From: Paragordius varius
Lineage: Eukaryota; Nematomorpha
Length of the DNA: 64,000 nucleotides
Reading direction: 5' to 3'
Assembly (NCBI GenBank): GCA_964247055.1
Contig: OZ176053.1
Coordinates: 6,076,001-6,140,000 of the forward strand
Shown here: positions 13,601-24,329 of the stretch, in pieces
Position numbering within the stretch: the stretch's first letter is position 1
Layout of the letters: every line of letters begins with the position of its first letter
Notes under the pieces: generated by a model
What the model was told of the DNA's origin: nothing
Seen by the model: only the letters and a program-made list of their open reading frames with translations
The model's database searches: none
Position numbers and translations under genes: made by a program

Positions 13601-15293
13601 TATGGCTCATTTTTTATCAGTGGTTCCGGTAATCAAGATGATTTGTTTGACATGATTTTAACAGCAGAGGTTAACTTTCCCCAACCCTTTTGGAATGAAA
13701 TTAGTATCAGTGCAAAAGTAAGTTTTCCAAAATATATACCATTTAAACTCACCCTCGAACAATTCAAGTTCACCCTCTATTTATTTAAATTCACCTTAAA
13801 ATAAATTGTGTGTTTTTTAAAATTAAAAATTACCTATTTTTTTTATATTTTTAAAAAATGAAATTTCGTTTAAAATTTATGATTTAATACTAAAAAAATA
13901 ATAAACTATATACAATAAGAATATATTTCTCATTAATGATGAGTCATATTAGCCCGAAAACACATAAATTATTTTTAGGGTGAATTTGAATTGTAAATGG
14001 TATAATTATTTAAAATTTTGATTCGAATTTATTATATTAAATTTTTTACTATTATTGTATAAGGATCTCATAATGCGAATGCTACAAATTGATCCTAGAC
14101 TCCGTTATAATGCTGTCGATGTTCTCAATCATCATTGGTTTCAAGTATATAGATGTCTTTATAATAAATAATTGGATTTTATAATTGCCCAAACAAATTT
14201 TTTTATACCATTTATTTATTTAAATCAGATAACAGGCGTGAATTTTATAATGACATAGGAAGGGAATCGAAAATAATATTAAATCAAATTTTTTATTTTA
14301 GAAAAATTAATTGATCTAACCCGCATTTTAAATGATTTGTCCTAGGAATCTCTCTACGGACAATTTATGGAAGAAAACGAACCTAACGATGTACCAATAG
14401 ACGATCCATCACAATCCATGCATTTAAATCAAAATTATCATCATCAATCCTATTACCCGAATCAAATAGCGCCTTCATCTGACTTAAATAACTTACACAG
14501 TGAAAATACCTATGATAATCTATATGCAAAATCTTTAAATAACCACCATATTAGTGATAATAATTATCGGATTAATGGGTATCATGAATATGTCGAAATG
14601 GAAAATCAATACAATGTCAAGAATGGTAGATCAACATTGCACCACACTTCATCACTCAACAATGTATGTTCATATGCAACAAATAAGATTTATAATATGA
14701 CATCGCCGTCCGATCATGACAATAGCTATACAAACAAAAATGAGTGCAATAATAAAGAAAATGTTATTGGTAATCTCAACTACCCATCATCTAACAGCAA
14801 TAAGAAATCTCTCAATGTCTTGCATTTAGCCAACATTGCTGCAATCGATACAGAAAGCACAATAGATGCTAACAATCATTCCTCTGGTCATTATGGTATG
14901 TTTGAAGCGTCAGGGAAGGACGATATACCACAACCACTGCACAATTACAATGGTAGCGCCGAAAAAAATAACGGAACAGCCAACATGTATAATGTTTTGA
15001 ATGGAACTCGATCATCACTTAGCCCAAAGGTGTTAGTTAAGCGTCAACAACATCAACAAGATGAACGGAAAAAGGGTTTGAAAAACGATTTTGCAGATAC
15101 TCTCACTTTTTCGAACATGCATGAAGGGCCAGTTTATCCGTCAAATTACACTATCCCCATAAGCAATAATTCAACGAGTTGCACTAACCTAGATTTTAGC
15201 AATGTAAACGCAAGGGCCGATACAACGAAATCTAAACCATTGCTTAATGGAAACTACTATGGAGAACAATCGGCAAATTATGCAATAATATAA
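1658..15293 (+). CDS. DCLK: Doublecortin-like kinase (two DCX domains plus Ser/Thr kinase)
   Basis: Predicted microtubule-binding kinase of the DCLK/ZYG-8 family. Exons: 1658-3583, 8639-8729, 9074-9280, 9739-9935, 10199-10721, 10959-11118, 11497-11560, 11880-11999, 12219-12368, 12858-12991, 13460-13537, 13621-13717, 14064-14144, 14346-15293; all phases agree and give 1591 aa. DCX1 lies at about residues 66-195 ([29 protein letters not shown]). DCX2 lies at about 588-672 and is split by the 5-kb intron 1. The kinase domain is at about 1013-1275: P-loop [14 protein letters not shown] lysine, [22 protein letters not shown] and FWNEI are present, so it looks catalytically competent. A long Asn/Ser-rich linker separates the DCX domains, and a 316-residue Asn-rich tail follows the kinase. 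Exon 3 has no conserved sequence and rests only on phase and splice sites. The start is the first Met of the open frame. Confidence 0.93.
5962..5982 (+). other. Candidate 21-nt alternative microexon in DCLK intron 1
   Basis: A T-rich tract ending in CTGCAG precedes 21 nt that read LWDVANK in phase 0, followed by GTAAAT. Intron 1 is also phase 0, so inclusion would add exactly seven residues. DCX2 already matches the family consensus without it (GSGLEV joined to KELGDL), so it would be alternative or cryptic. Confidence 0.25.
8366..8622. mobile_element. MITE family A, copy 1
   Basis: Begins ATACCATTTACAATT and ends with its inverse (CTGTAAATGGTAT). The inverted ends continue into a motif reading AATTCACCCT on one side and AGGGTGAATT on the other. 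It has no coding capacity. It sits in DCLK intron 1 and stops 16 nt before the exon 2 acceptor side. Confidence 0.8.
9281..9738 (+). other. DCLK intron 3, mostly MITE
   Basis: This intron holds MITE A copy 2 plus about 150 nt of unremarkable AT-rich sequence. Confidence 0.6.
9306..9612. mobile_element. MITE family A, copy 2
   Basis: Same terminal inverted repeat (ATACCATTTA and TAAATGGTAT) and the same internal AATTCACCCTTGAACAATTC motif as the other three copies. It begins 25 nt after the donor of DCLK exon 3 and makes up about two thirds of that 458-nt intron. Confidence 0.8.
11144..11370. mobile_element. Palindromic MITE family B, copy 1 (TA target)
   Basis: A near-complete palindrome whose two arms of about 110 bp meet near 11255. 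It begins CAGTCATGTAT and ends ATACATGACTG, with TA on both sides (11142-11143 and 11371-11372), as expected for Tc1/mariner-type MITEs. It lies in DCLK intron 6, starting 25 nt after the donor. Short frames inside it on both strands are not genes. Confidence 0.88.
11625..11816. mobile_element. MITE family A, copy 3
   Basis: The shortest of the four copies (about 190 bp). Ends are ATACCATTTACAATTCAAAT and GAACTGTAAATGGAAT. It fills most of the 319-nt intron between DCLK exons 7 and 8. Confidence 0.75.
12777..12803. repeat. AT dinucleotide microsatellite
   Basis: About 13 TA units lie in DCLK intron 9, with no other visible role. Confidence 0.9.
13736..14002. mobile_element. MITE family A, copy 4
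   Basis: Ends are ATACCATTTAAACTCACCCT and AGGGTGAATTTGAATTGTAA, continuing to TGGTAT. It begins 18 nt after the DCLK exon 12 donor and occupies about 267 of the 346 intron bases. Confidence 0.8.
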
Positions 15294-15348
15294 CAAAATT
15301 AACTGGTTTATTTGTTAGTCAAAAGAACAAAATGATTTCAGGCCAGCA

Positions 15349-15354
15349 AATAAA
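15349..15354 (+). terminator. Candidate poly(A) signal of DCLK
   Basis: AATAAA lies 56 nt after the DCLK stop codon. Confidence 0.5.
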
Positions 15355-16592
15355 ATGAATCAGACTCACACTTATGAATATAATCATTGCTTTTTACATT
15401 CAGAATAATTAATGTTAAACTTGGCAATCTCTAATACATTATACAAAATTTAAATTTTTGACTGAATTGAGTTTATATTTTGATGTTACATTTTCTGAAG
15501 AATAATTTTTATAATTATATCCATGAGATATGACATTATATTTTAATTTGCAATGACTCCTTTTTATGCAAAAAAATCTAAATTTATATTCTTGTATCAA
15601 TGATGCATTTATACGAATCACATATAATTTAAAAGCGTTTTCTTCTTGTATGAAAAATATCTAATCAAGTCACATAGTTTAATTCAGCAATATTTTTTTA
15701 TTTTATCCATTTTGATTTTCAAATGACGACTACATGAGATTCAAAATGCGACTTTTGACGATTGACTGTATTTAAATTTGATATATTATACGCATAGCGT
15801 TATATTCCTTATATATGCCAATTATTTCAATTATTATAATATCCATTTCAATAAATATATATAGCATAACATATACTATAGAACATTCATTTGTTCAGAA
15901 TTAATACCTTTTTGCAAGAATTTAAATATTATACACAAATTTTGGGGTTTCTTATCAAAAAACTGTGATACAACTTTTTTAAAGAAAATGGATGCCTTAT
16001 GAGCGGAATAAATGCAAAAAAGGGCGTAAAACGTCTGATTTATTTTGCGATCAAATAAATTACTAAATTTTTAATCATATAATAATAAATAAAAATATTG
16101 AAAAATGGAAATATTAATAAATTTGAATTATTTAAAAAATGTTTTATGGAATATTTGCTGAATGACAACGCACCAATAATGTGTGATTTAGACGGGCATT
16201 TTTGATAAATTTTACATTATAAAATCTTTTAGATAATTATAATTTTTCAAATGTTTAAAAAGGTAGCACACATACATATATAATCATCGAAATTATGCTT
16301 TTATAAAACTAAATCGCGCTACATTTATCAATTAAACTGTAATTTAATTTTAATCAAAAAATTATTGAATATTTACGCCCTATTTTAATATGAGAATTTA
16401 ACATGCAATTTGTATAACATTGGGAATTATATAGAAACACATTTATTGTATTTAGTGATAATGATTTTTAGCGGAAAATCTAAAATGTTTTGTCAATCTA
16501 TATTATAACTTATTTAAAAATGTAAAATTTTATCTTTATTATAAAAGTTATATAATTTTAAAGAATAATAAATTGGCTTTTGATACAATTAT

Positions 16593-16598
16593 TTTATT
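16593..16598 (-). terminator. Candidate poly(A) signal of the GPCR gene
   Basis: AATAAA on the minus strand, 190 nt beyond the GPCR stop codon. Confidence 0.45.
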
Positions 16599-16787
16599 GT
16601 TAAACCCCAAATCTTTCGATAGGTCTCTAATCACTCTCTCCATAAATAATTTAACTCTGGGTCTGAACAGTAATATCTAAAACGAGCTGTATTAAGTGAT
16701 CATCCAATATTTTTAATTGCACTTTTCCAAAAAATCTAAAAATATTTTTTTTATTATAGAATCAAAATTGAGGTAGGATGTCAATAA

Positions 16788-18640
16788 TTAATGAAAGCAT
16801 TCTTTTATACAAACTAAAACATAATCCCTGTAATCTGGATTGAAAATGACATTTAAATAAAATGTCAGGGAAACGTATAAATATTCGAAAACAGTAAATA
16901 ATGCAAGGATCTTGTTGAATTGTGTTAACGTTAGATAGGAGAAAAAATCAATTGTTGTAATAAAAATGGATACAGGCATGAGAAAAATTAAGCATTCCAC
17001 AGTCATTATTGCAAACATCCGTATATTGATTCTATATAATTTGTTACGGCTTTCATATCTCTTGTATTGAGACAAAACTATATGATTCCCACTATTATTC
17101 TGATTTCCGTCAGATTTGCTAAGGTATTTGGATCCGACTCTCATATTTCCCAAACTTAACTCTGAATGTATTTTCGGAGTGTAATTTGATGATGGTAGTT
17201 GTAAACTTTTTATTTCTGGTATCCCAATTTTTGCCTTTACATTACACTTTCTTTCGTTTCCTAGATAGTTTGATTTCACTATCATATTATTACCTTTGTT
17301 CGTTATATCTCTATTTATTTTGCGATTTAAGGATTGTTTTCTAAGTATTGTAAGAGCATGTCGATTTTCCCGAATTAGTTTATGTTTGAAACTTAGCAGG
17401 CCAATGATAGGTATAAATTTTGTGAATGTTTCTCGAACAAAGCCGTAAACTAACCAATAAATATTTGGTGGATGGCTAAAAACAGCGAAATTTCTAACAT
17501 ATATTATTTTTTGATCGGCAAAAGGAAGGGATGAATTACTGGGACATCTAAAACTCATAACTTTAAACCACCAACGAGCTGGTAAAAACCAAAGGTTTAA
17601 GTATATCATTGTCGCAAATACAATAATATATATGTTTCGAGGCGTGAATAATCTCTGAAATGTTGTGGGATAAACTGACCCAATCAATTGTGCTAAACCG
17701 AAATACACATACAAAGCAAGGGATAGATTGATGCAAGCTTTCGCCATTGGGAAATGATAATCTGATAGATAGATCTTCCATGAATACGTGAACCAGAAAG
17801 GTTTAAAATTAAATTCCCCATACAAATCCATGATAGGATACATAGCCATAAAACAACAATTGAGTAAATTCACTGAGTAGTATATGCGAGTTATTAGGAT
17901 TCGTGGATTATATGCCTCTTTGCATGCAATCATTAGTCCAAAGATGTTCCCAGCACAGCCAAAAACCCAAAAAATTGGAGCGCCTACCTCAAAACTAAAA
18001 AATTATTAAAATGTTATATATATATATATTTGAAAGTAATTTTATGTCTATGAATCCCCCCCCCCCCAAAAAAAATGTTTTTCATCGTTTTTATGGTTTA
18101 ATGATTAAGTTATGTCACTTTTTTGATTCTTTTGTGCATTGAAATTTTATAGATTGTTTTTACTCAAATAATTAATTTTTATTACAAACATTAAATTTAG
18201 AAAAATTGACAAGAAAGACTAATGAAAATAAAGGACTGTACGAAATTGGTCTCGATTTCATATAGAACACTTTAAAATCCCTTAGATATTGATATACTTT
18301 AATCGTTACTTCATATCTACCCTTGAACAACACATACACTCTTAAATTGACTTTTAAAAAATGTGCTCTAATTTTATTATCTTTATCTATTCTCCATTCA
18401 ATCATGTAAAGAATAATCATATCTACAAATTATTGAAAGAATTTTTATGTAAATAAGGCGTCCATAAGAAATCTAATGATAAAAATACTACCTAATTTTC
18501 ATTATGGATTCAATTTTGGTCAAATTTCTCGCGTTCCAACAAAATATATCTGTGACATTGTATTGTTGCCCATTTTTATGGCTTGGCCCATACTCTACAA
18601 AAAGGCCAGGATTGAATGTGTGGACACTACTATTAATCAT
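16788..18640 (-). CDS. Orphan rhodopsin-like G-protein-coupled receptor
   Basis: Predicted plasma-membrane receptor of 451 aa. Exon 1 is 18640-18492 and exon 2 is 17994-16788; the phase-2 junction creates a Ser codon and the frame closes. Exon 1 encodes a soluble N-terminus with three N-glycosylation sequons (NSS at 3, NVT at 28, NLT at 39) and no signal peptide. Exon 2 begins at TM1 (FWVFGCAGNIFG, with the usual GN). TM3 and extracellular loop 2 keep the cysteine pair (KAC, FRC). Intracellular loop 3 is about 100 residues and basic. TM7 leads into NPDYRDYV at the helix-8 position. The D/E-R-Y motif after TM3 is not recognisable; the equivalent stretch reads FGLAQLIGSVYP. The layout resembles invertebrate peptide-receptor-like and flatworm orphan GPCRs, but the ligand cannot be named. 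Confidence 0.82.
17995..18491 (-). other. GPCR intron with poly-C tract
   Basis: This is the single intron of the receptor gene. It holds a run of 12 C (18056-18067) followed by an A run. An 82-codon minus-strand frame inside it has no recognisable similarity and is not needed by the gene model. Confidence 0.65.
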
Positions 18641-19896
18641 GTTTTTAAAATATCTTTTCAAACAAAAATAATAACTAATTGGGAAAAAATAAAAAATTTC
18701 CGGGGGATATAGTTATACGATAGTATATATAGATAAAATATGTGTAATCGTGCTAATGATAATTATAAATTATTTATAATAATAATTTTTGCTCAATAAT
18801 AAAATTCTTTTTTTTTTGATAATGAAAACAATGCATAGAAATATTACGTTTGCTCAATAAACAGAATGAAATTTGACCAATCTCTAGCACCAAAGTGAGA
18901 AAATAGCGTGTATTGATTGATTAATTTCAAGAGGTTTGCTATTTTCCGTATAAAATAATATTGTATGCAGCCAAAATTTACACTAATTAAATTCTACAGT
19001 TAGGTTAAAAAATGGAAAAATCCATTTTTAAATTTTCTGAGGCAAGATATTTTCATTTGGTTAATTAATATTCAATTTCGCCAAATGGGTTTTTTTAAAT
19101 ATCTAAACAATTATTTGGCGTGAATAATTAGTCTAAAATAACTTAATTATTTATAAATTATTTATTTGTCCGCGGCGATGAATTATGATTAAAAATTATT
19201 CAGGAGTAATCGCTCTTTATTCATATTATATTATATAAAATCTATGAAATGGTACCTATTTCATTGCATCCATATCCTATTTTTTTAACATCCGAGCATC
19301 TCTCTAATGAAAAATCAATTAGTTAAAACATTTTGACCATTAATAGACATATATCGATTTAACTTAACATGTTTCTTAAAAAAACAGGGGATCATATTAC
19401 AAATTTTTTTATAAATGCTATTAACTCTACGCAAAATTTCCATGTATTTTTGCATTATTTTTTAAAAAAATTCAGCAAATTAATTTGGAAATTTAAGATG
19501 CCAAAACACAAATATAATGTTTTAATATGTTTAATTAACATGTTGTTATACTAATGATTAAGACAAAGGTAATTTGAACTTAAGAGATATTATGGATATA
19601 AAAAAGGGTTTATGATAAATAACTTATTGCAATTATGCAATACCTGTTGAGCACAAAATTTTTATAATTCTGTATTCTTCCATAGTAAATCCCAGTTAAA
19701 GTAAAAAAATTTGGATAAAAATATTTTAAAAATAGTTGTTTTGCATTGTTCTCGCGTATAAGTAGAGTAAAAACAAGTACAGTCCAAATTTTTTTGTTTT
19801 ATACCGAGGCTTTTGGCTATCAAATTTATACATGCACACCGAAAAAGATCACGATGAAATACAGTAACAAAAGCTTTTACTGGCCTTTTCGGTTTT

Positions 19897-21101
19897 TCAC
19901 TGTGTTCAAAAAAAATTTTTAACATAAAATTTTTTATAGCTTATGACCAGCGTATTCATTTGCCGTAAAAATTTTTATTTGTTGACAACCTAGTTTTTGG
20001 AATATTGAGAGAAAATCGAAATCGAAAAAGTAAAAATTCAGGATAATTAAGGATAATTCAAAAAATAATGATAAAATTTGAGATATTATGGTTTATTATG
20101 ATTTTAGGAGATATTTTCAATATATAAATGGCCTAAAATCATATAGTTAAAGTTTCTATAGTTCAGCTCAAAAGATGGCGTTTTTTTAACGCAATAATAG
20201 AAATATTAAATGAAACTATATAAAAATAATTTACTACCTAAACTCACTATCAAAATCATAACATTCATATTTTAGTTACTAAAAAAACTTATATTTCAAA
20301 ATAAAACCAAAAATATTGTTTTTTATTTTTGCATTTTTTGTCATCTGGTTCATGAGTGTATAAAAAATTTATACTGTTTTATTTTGAAATCTTACTAGAA
20401 TGCGAATTATAAAGTTTATAATTTATGCAGAATAGGATTTAAAAGTAGTGGAATATTAACCCATAATCCTTACAAATCCCTGTAACAAGTCTGTTTTAAG
20501 ACATATTAATATTTTTATTGGGATTCGTATGGATTGCTGGTTGATCTTCCACTGCTAAATCGTTTTTTGCATAAAATATATTCTTAATAATTCCCACTCA
20601 TGTAAGATTCTAAAATAAAACAGTAATTTTTTATACACTCACAAACAGATGACAAAAAAAATTAAAAATGAAAAAAACAATATTTTTGGTTTTATTTTGA
20701 AATATAAGTTTTTTACTGAATAAAATATGAGTATTAAAATTTTAATAGTGATTTAAGGTAGTAAAAATTAAAGTTATATTAATATAGTTTCACTAAAAAT
20801 ATTTTGTCTTTAAGTGTGTTAAAAGAAAACGCTATCTTTTGAGCTGAAATTTTATAGAAACCCTAACTATATGATTTTAGGCTATTTATATATTGAAATA
20901 TTTCCTAAATGATAATAAACCATAATATCTCAAATTTTATCATTATTTTTTGAATAATCCTTAATTTTCACTTCTTGCCCGATTTCGATTTCTCAATATT
21001 TTAAAAACTAGGTTGTCAAATAAATTTACGGCAAATGAATACGCTGGTCATAAGTTGTCTCACGAAAAAAAATTATCCCTCTTTTTTGCACACAGTGTTT
21101 A
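19897..21101. mobile_element. Long inverted-repeat element with 500-bp arms
   Basis: The left arm (about 19897-20395) reappears inverted as the right arm (about 20599-21101) around a 200-nt spacer. Both outer ends read CACTGTGT inward. Shared blocks include TTATGACCAGCGTATTCATT near the outside and GTCATCTG with a GAGTGTATAAAAAATT stretch near the inside. There is no coding capacity. It looks like a non-autonomous DNA transposon with very long terminal inverted repeats. The target duplication is unclear, so the superfamily is not assigned. Confidence 0.8.
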
Positions 21102-21339
21102 AATATTAGCATGATGGAAACAGCATAATGACGCTTTAGGATATTATAAAATAATTTTTTCTATATAAAATGATTCTAAACATTTTAATTACCTTTAAAC
21201 TTTTATATGAGGTTGCTTAATTTGAGTAAATCTCTAAAAAATAAATCAAACATAAATTTTAAGATGAGCGAATAAAATCATAACTTTGAGGTCATACAAT
21301 TATTCAGCATCGAATTAGATGGAGAGGTTTTTATCTTAG

Positions 21340-21600
21340 AGCCTTTTTATACCGTTTCCATCATGCCTCAAAATAGTATGAAGAACGCTCAAAAAAAGTT
21401 TTGTCATAAATTAAATTTTTGAGCAACTTTTTCGGAAAAAACTTTTTTTAATGTCAAAATTTAGAATATATTTATCTCGGCTTTTTGAATTTATTAGGAA
21501 AATTAGCCCATTTTTGAAGGGCGAAAAAATTTGGGACTTTCGGAATCAACATCTTAAAAGTAAAATATAAAAACATTGCTTTGTTTTTTCTATGTGGTTA
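21340..21600 (+). repeat. Dispersed repeat family Q, copy 1
   Basis: Shares CATGCCTCAAAA and GGGACTTTCG blocks, in the same order and spacing, with the minus strand of 52490-52760, and the second block with 23170-23340. It is non-coding. Confidence 0.6.
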
Positions 21601-21616
21601 ATCATATTATTAGTAT

Positions 21617-22790
21617 AGGGGTGACCAACATAAATGGCTTAACAGGCGAAATCAAAAAAACATTGAGACACATATGAAATATATGGGTTTAAACACCACA
21701 TGATATTTTTGGGTTTTATATTCTAGAGCCACTTAAAATTAAATAAATTAAAAATATTTTTAGGGCAAATTACTTAAAAATTTTTAGCCGTTTAGGCGCA
21801 TGATACAAATTTTTTCAAAAAAGGGATCTTTTGTTCAAACATTTCATGTACTTTTGGTGCAGTTTTTTATCCCAAAACGATTTAAAATATATCATAAAAA
21901 GTATTTAGTATACCAAATTTGATATGCTTTCTTTAGCCTTATAAGCGTATAAAGTTGTAAAATTTTGATTCAAACTATTTACCCCCATTTTTTTTAAATT
22001 ATTATATATCGTTAAGGCAATAAATGTATATGGCTAGAAAATAAAATTAACTTTAAAAAGCTTTCAGGCTACATTTTACCAGCAAAAGCATATCATTTGA
22101 TATTAATATCAGTTGTTCGTTTCTATCGTGTTTAAGACTCCCAATTTTATATAAACTGTAAAAAATATAAACTTTTTTGTCTAACACATGAGAACAACGT
22201 TTAATATTAAACTTTCTAAAATAACTTTTAAAACAGTAATTTATTACAAGATTAGCCCAGGTTCTATTCTTGTCAACCAGGAAAAAGTCAAAAGGTCATT
22301 AAATGTTAAATCGCTAATAAGACAGGCAAAAATTATGGTTATGTAAAAATTTAACTTAAGAAAACTTTCTAATAACATTCCACCAAAAAATTAATATTCA
22401 TTAATTTTCGCTTGTTCATCCATGTTTTGAAGCCATCCAAATTCGGAATATAAATTATTAAGGCGAAAAAATTATAGATTATTTATCTGATACAGGAGAA
22501 GAGGGTTTGATAATTAATTTTTAAGACAACTTTAAGGAGTATGATTACAAGTTTAAACGGGTTAGAAAGCTAAAATGACGTCGTGTACGAAAAAAAAGAA
22601 TTTAATGAAGTGTTACTAAATATTTTTTAGATTTCAAACATACGACTGTAACATGCAAACACAATATAACAATTTTTTCTTGTTCGTTGCCAATTCCATG
22701 GATTAATCAAAAAGTTGTTGATTAATATTAATTTTGTTAAGTTTTTTGATCGAGGGTCGCACAGGCTATCTCGTCGGGCCTCTGTTATAT
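21617..22790. mobile_element. Degraded hAT-like non-autonomous element
   Basis: It starts AGGGGTGACCAACATAAATG, close to the common hAT end AGGGGTGTCCAA. A GC-richer stretch near 22750-22790 (GGGTCGCACAGGC, TCGTCGGGCCTC) resembles the internal end of such elements. The part at 21950-22270 is repeated at 29040-29345. There is no transposase frame, and the right boundary is uncertain. Confidence 0.4.
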
Positions 22791-22885
22791 TTATATTTTA
22801 TGAAATAAACCATAACTTTTATCAAAATAATTGCAAATTTTGCCATTTTGAGACAGAGTCTCTAAATAAAAATCACCTGTTGAAG

Positions 22886-22912
22886 TATATATATATATAT
22901 ATATATATATAT
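22886..22912. repeat. TA microsatellite
   Basis: About 13 TA units in intergenic DNA. Confidence 0.9.
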
Positions 22913-22914
22913 GT

Positions 22915-23440
22915 TTATACTAATATGGAAATGCATCAGAATTATCATGGAGATTTCGGTTTAAGGCCTTACGAGTGATAAAAGAAAGTGATTTACAATT
23001 TTTTAATAAGTGCTCCATATCAGAAGATGGAAAAATTTGAGTGTTTGAATAAATTTTTGTGTGTTCAAACAATATAACCATTTACTTTTAAAAAGCAAAT
23101 AATTGTTGTAATTATATTTAATTGATACTAAATTGTAGCATATATTTATATGTTTTTTCACGCGATACTGGCATTTCAGGGTAAGAAAACCAGCCCATTT
23201 TAGAATAGCGAAATTTGAGACTTTCGGAGCCCACATCTAAAAATTAAAATTTTTTGCAAATATTGTTTTGCTCATTATATTCATGTTTTATTTTAGTGTT
23301 ATTTTATTGAATGAAGCATTTAGTTTTCACCAAAATTTTATTTAAAAAAATATGCTCAAGTTTTCCATTTACTGATATCGTGAACTTACCAAGTAAAAAT
23401 AACTTTCGTATTCACTCGTAAAGACCTAAACCAAAAGTAC
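22915..23440. repeat. Dispersed repeat family Q, copy 2, with inverted ends
   Basis: The left end (ATCATGGAGATTTCGGTTTA, then GGCCTTACGAGTGA) returns inverted at 23410-23440 (TCACTCGTAAAGACC, then TAAACCAAAAGTACCCTGAT). The interior carries the same GACTTTCGG and ACATCTAAAA blocks as copies at 21.4, 52.6 and 53.0 kb. The ends also match 52380-52460. Confidence 0.6.
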
Positions 23441-24116
23441 CCTGATAAATCCAATAGGATATTTTTTATCATTCCTAAGGCTAACATATCTAAAGACACC
23501 CTGCATCATACTATTTCGATGCCATTTTTTATTTTCATTTCGCAAAACATACTTTTTTATTCAAACACGAAAATGAAAGTTAATTTTATATTATAATCAC
23601 ATCTTTCTTGCCCATGGTAAATATTTGTAAAAATAAATCTTTAATATTTCGGTAAATCAATGTTATATTAGTGTAAGCTTCTGTTTAATTTCAATTTATA
23701 CCATATTTTTTGGAAATGGAGTATTGGAGTCAAAGTATGAATGTGTTTCACCGAAGGGATTGAATTCTAAGGCCCAAAATCAAAAGCCAGAAATAAATCT
23801 TGGTGCCTTTTTGCATCATAAAATATTTTATTGCACTGTGTTTATAATTTTGATTTCTCCAGGTAATCAATATCCGTATTATAGTTAATGTATTATTTAA
23901 TTTTTTTAACATTTATCATTGTGAACTCCCATTGATTTACAATTATTCTTTGCGTTTTTATAATCGCAAATAAATGACATCTGAATCAAAGGTGGCAATG
24001 ATCCTAACACAAACCCTAGAGGACATTATCTATATTAGTGTGCTTAAGGTTTGCTTTTATAACGATGTAAAAATAAGCCCAAGCAAATTGTATAGTTTAT
24101 CAAGGTGTATCAAGAA

Positions 24117-24228
24117 AAGAGTGTAGCAGACCCACGTCGCCACTACAAAAGACGTCCCTTGCTGCCCTTCCAAACACCAGTCAATGGTGGTTCAGTGACA
24201 GCCGTCTAGTTGCGTCGGGGGTCGGGTT
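24117..24228 (+). promoter_or_regulatory. GC-rich island about 100 bp upstream of the MTSS1 start
   Basis: About 110 nt are markedly richer in G and C than the surrounding DNA (for example CCCACGTCGCC and GCGTCGGGGGTCGGG). The position suggests a core promoter or 5' untranslated exon of the downstream gene. No known motif is recognised. Confidence 0.35.
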
Positions 24229-24329
24229 ATTATTTTAAAATTATAATATTGTGCATAAGCCTATTATATTATATTCACATGTATATCATTTATTCATTAT
24301 ACCATGTGAGTAAAATTCAAATTTCTTGA

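Larger units (their letters stand above)
15294..16787. other. Convergent intergenic region DCLK / GPCR
   Basis: About 1.5 kb of AT-rich DNA between two convergent 3' ends. Besides the candidate poly(A) signals of both genes, I see no gene and no repeat family found elsewhere in the window. Confidence 0.6.
18641..24329. other. Divergent intergenic region GPCR / MTSS1, repeat-rich
   Basis: This region holds the upstream sequences of both genes. It contains a long palindrome (19897-21101), degraded hAT-like DNA (about 21617-22790), two copies of a dispersed repeat (21340-21600 and 22915-23440), a TA microsatellite (22886-22912) and a short GC-rich island (24117-24228). The parts at 18641-19890 and 23440-24110 show nothing I can name, except that 23600-23770 resembles the end of the 50.3-kb dispersed repeat. 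Confidence 0.6.

Noticed and set aside
18476-18712. 78-codon plus-strand frame
   Set aside because: It lies opposite the GPCR first exon, which joins in phase to TM1 and carries glycosylation sites; the plus frame is its shadow.
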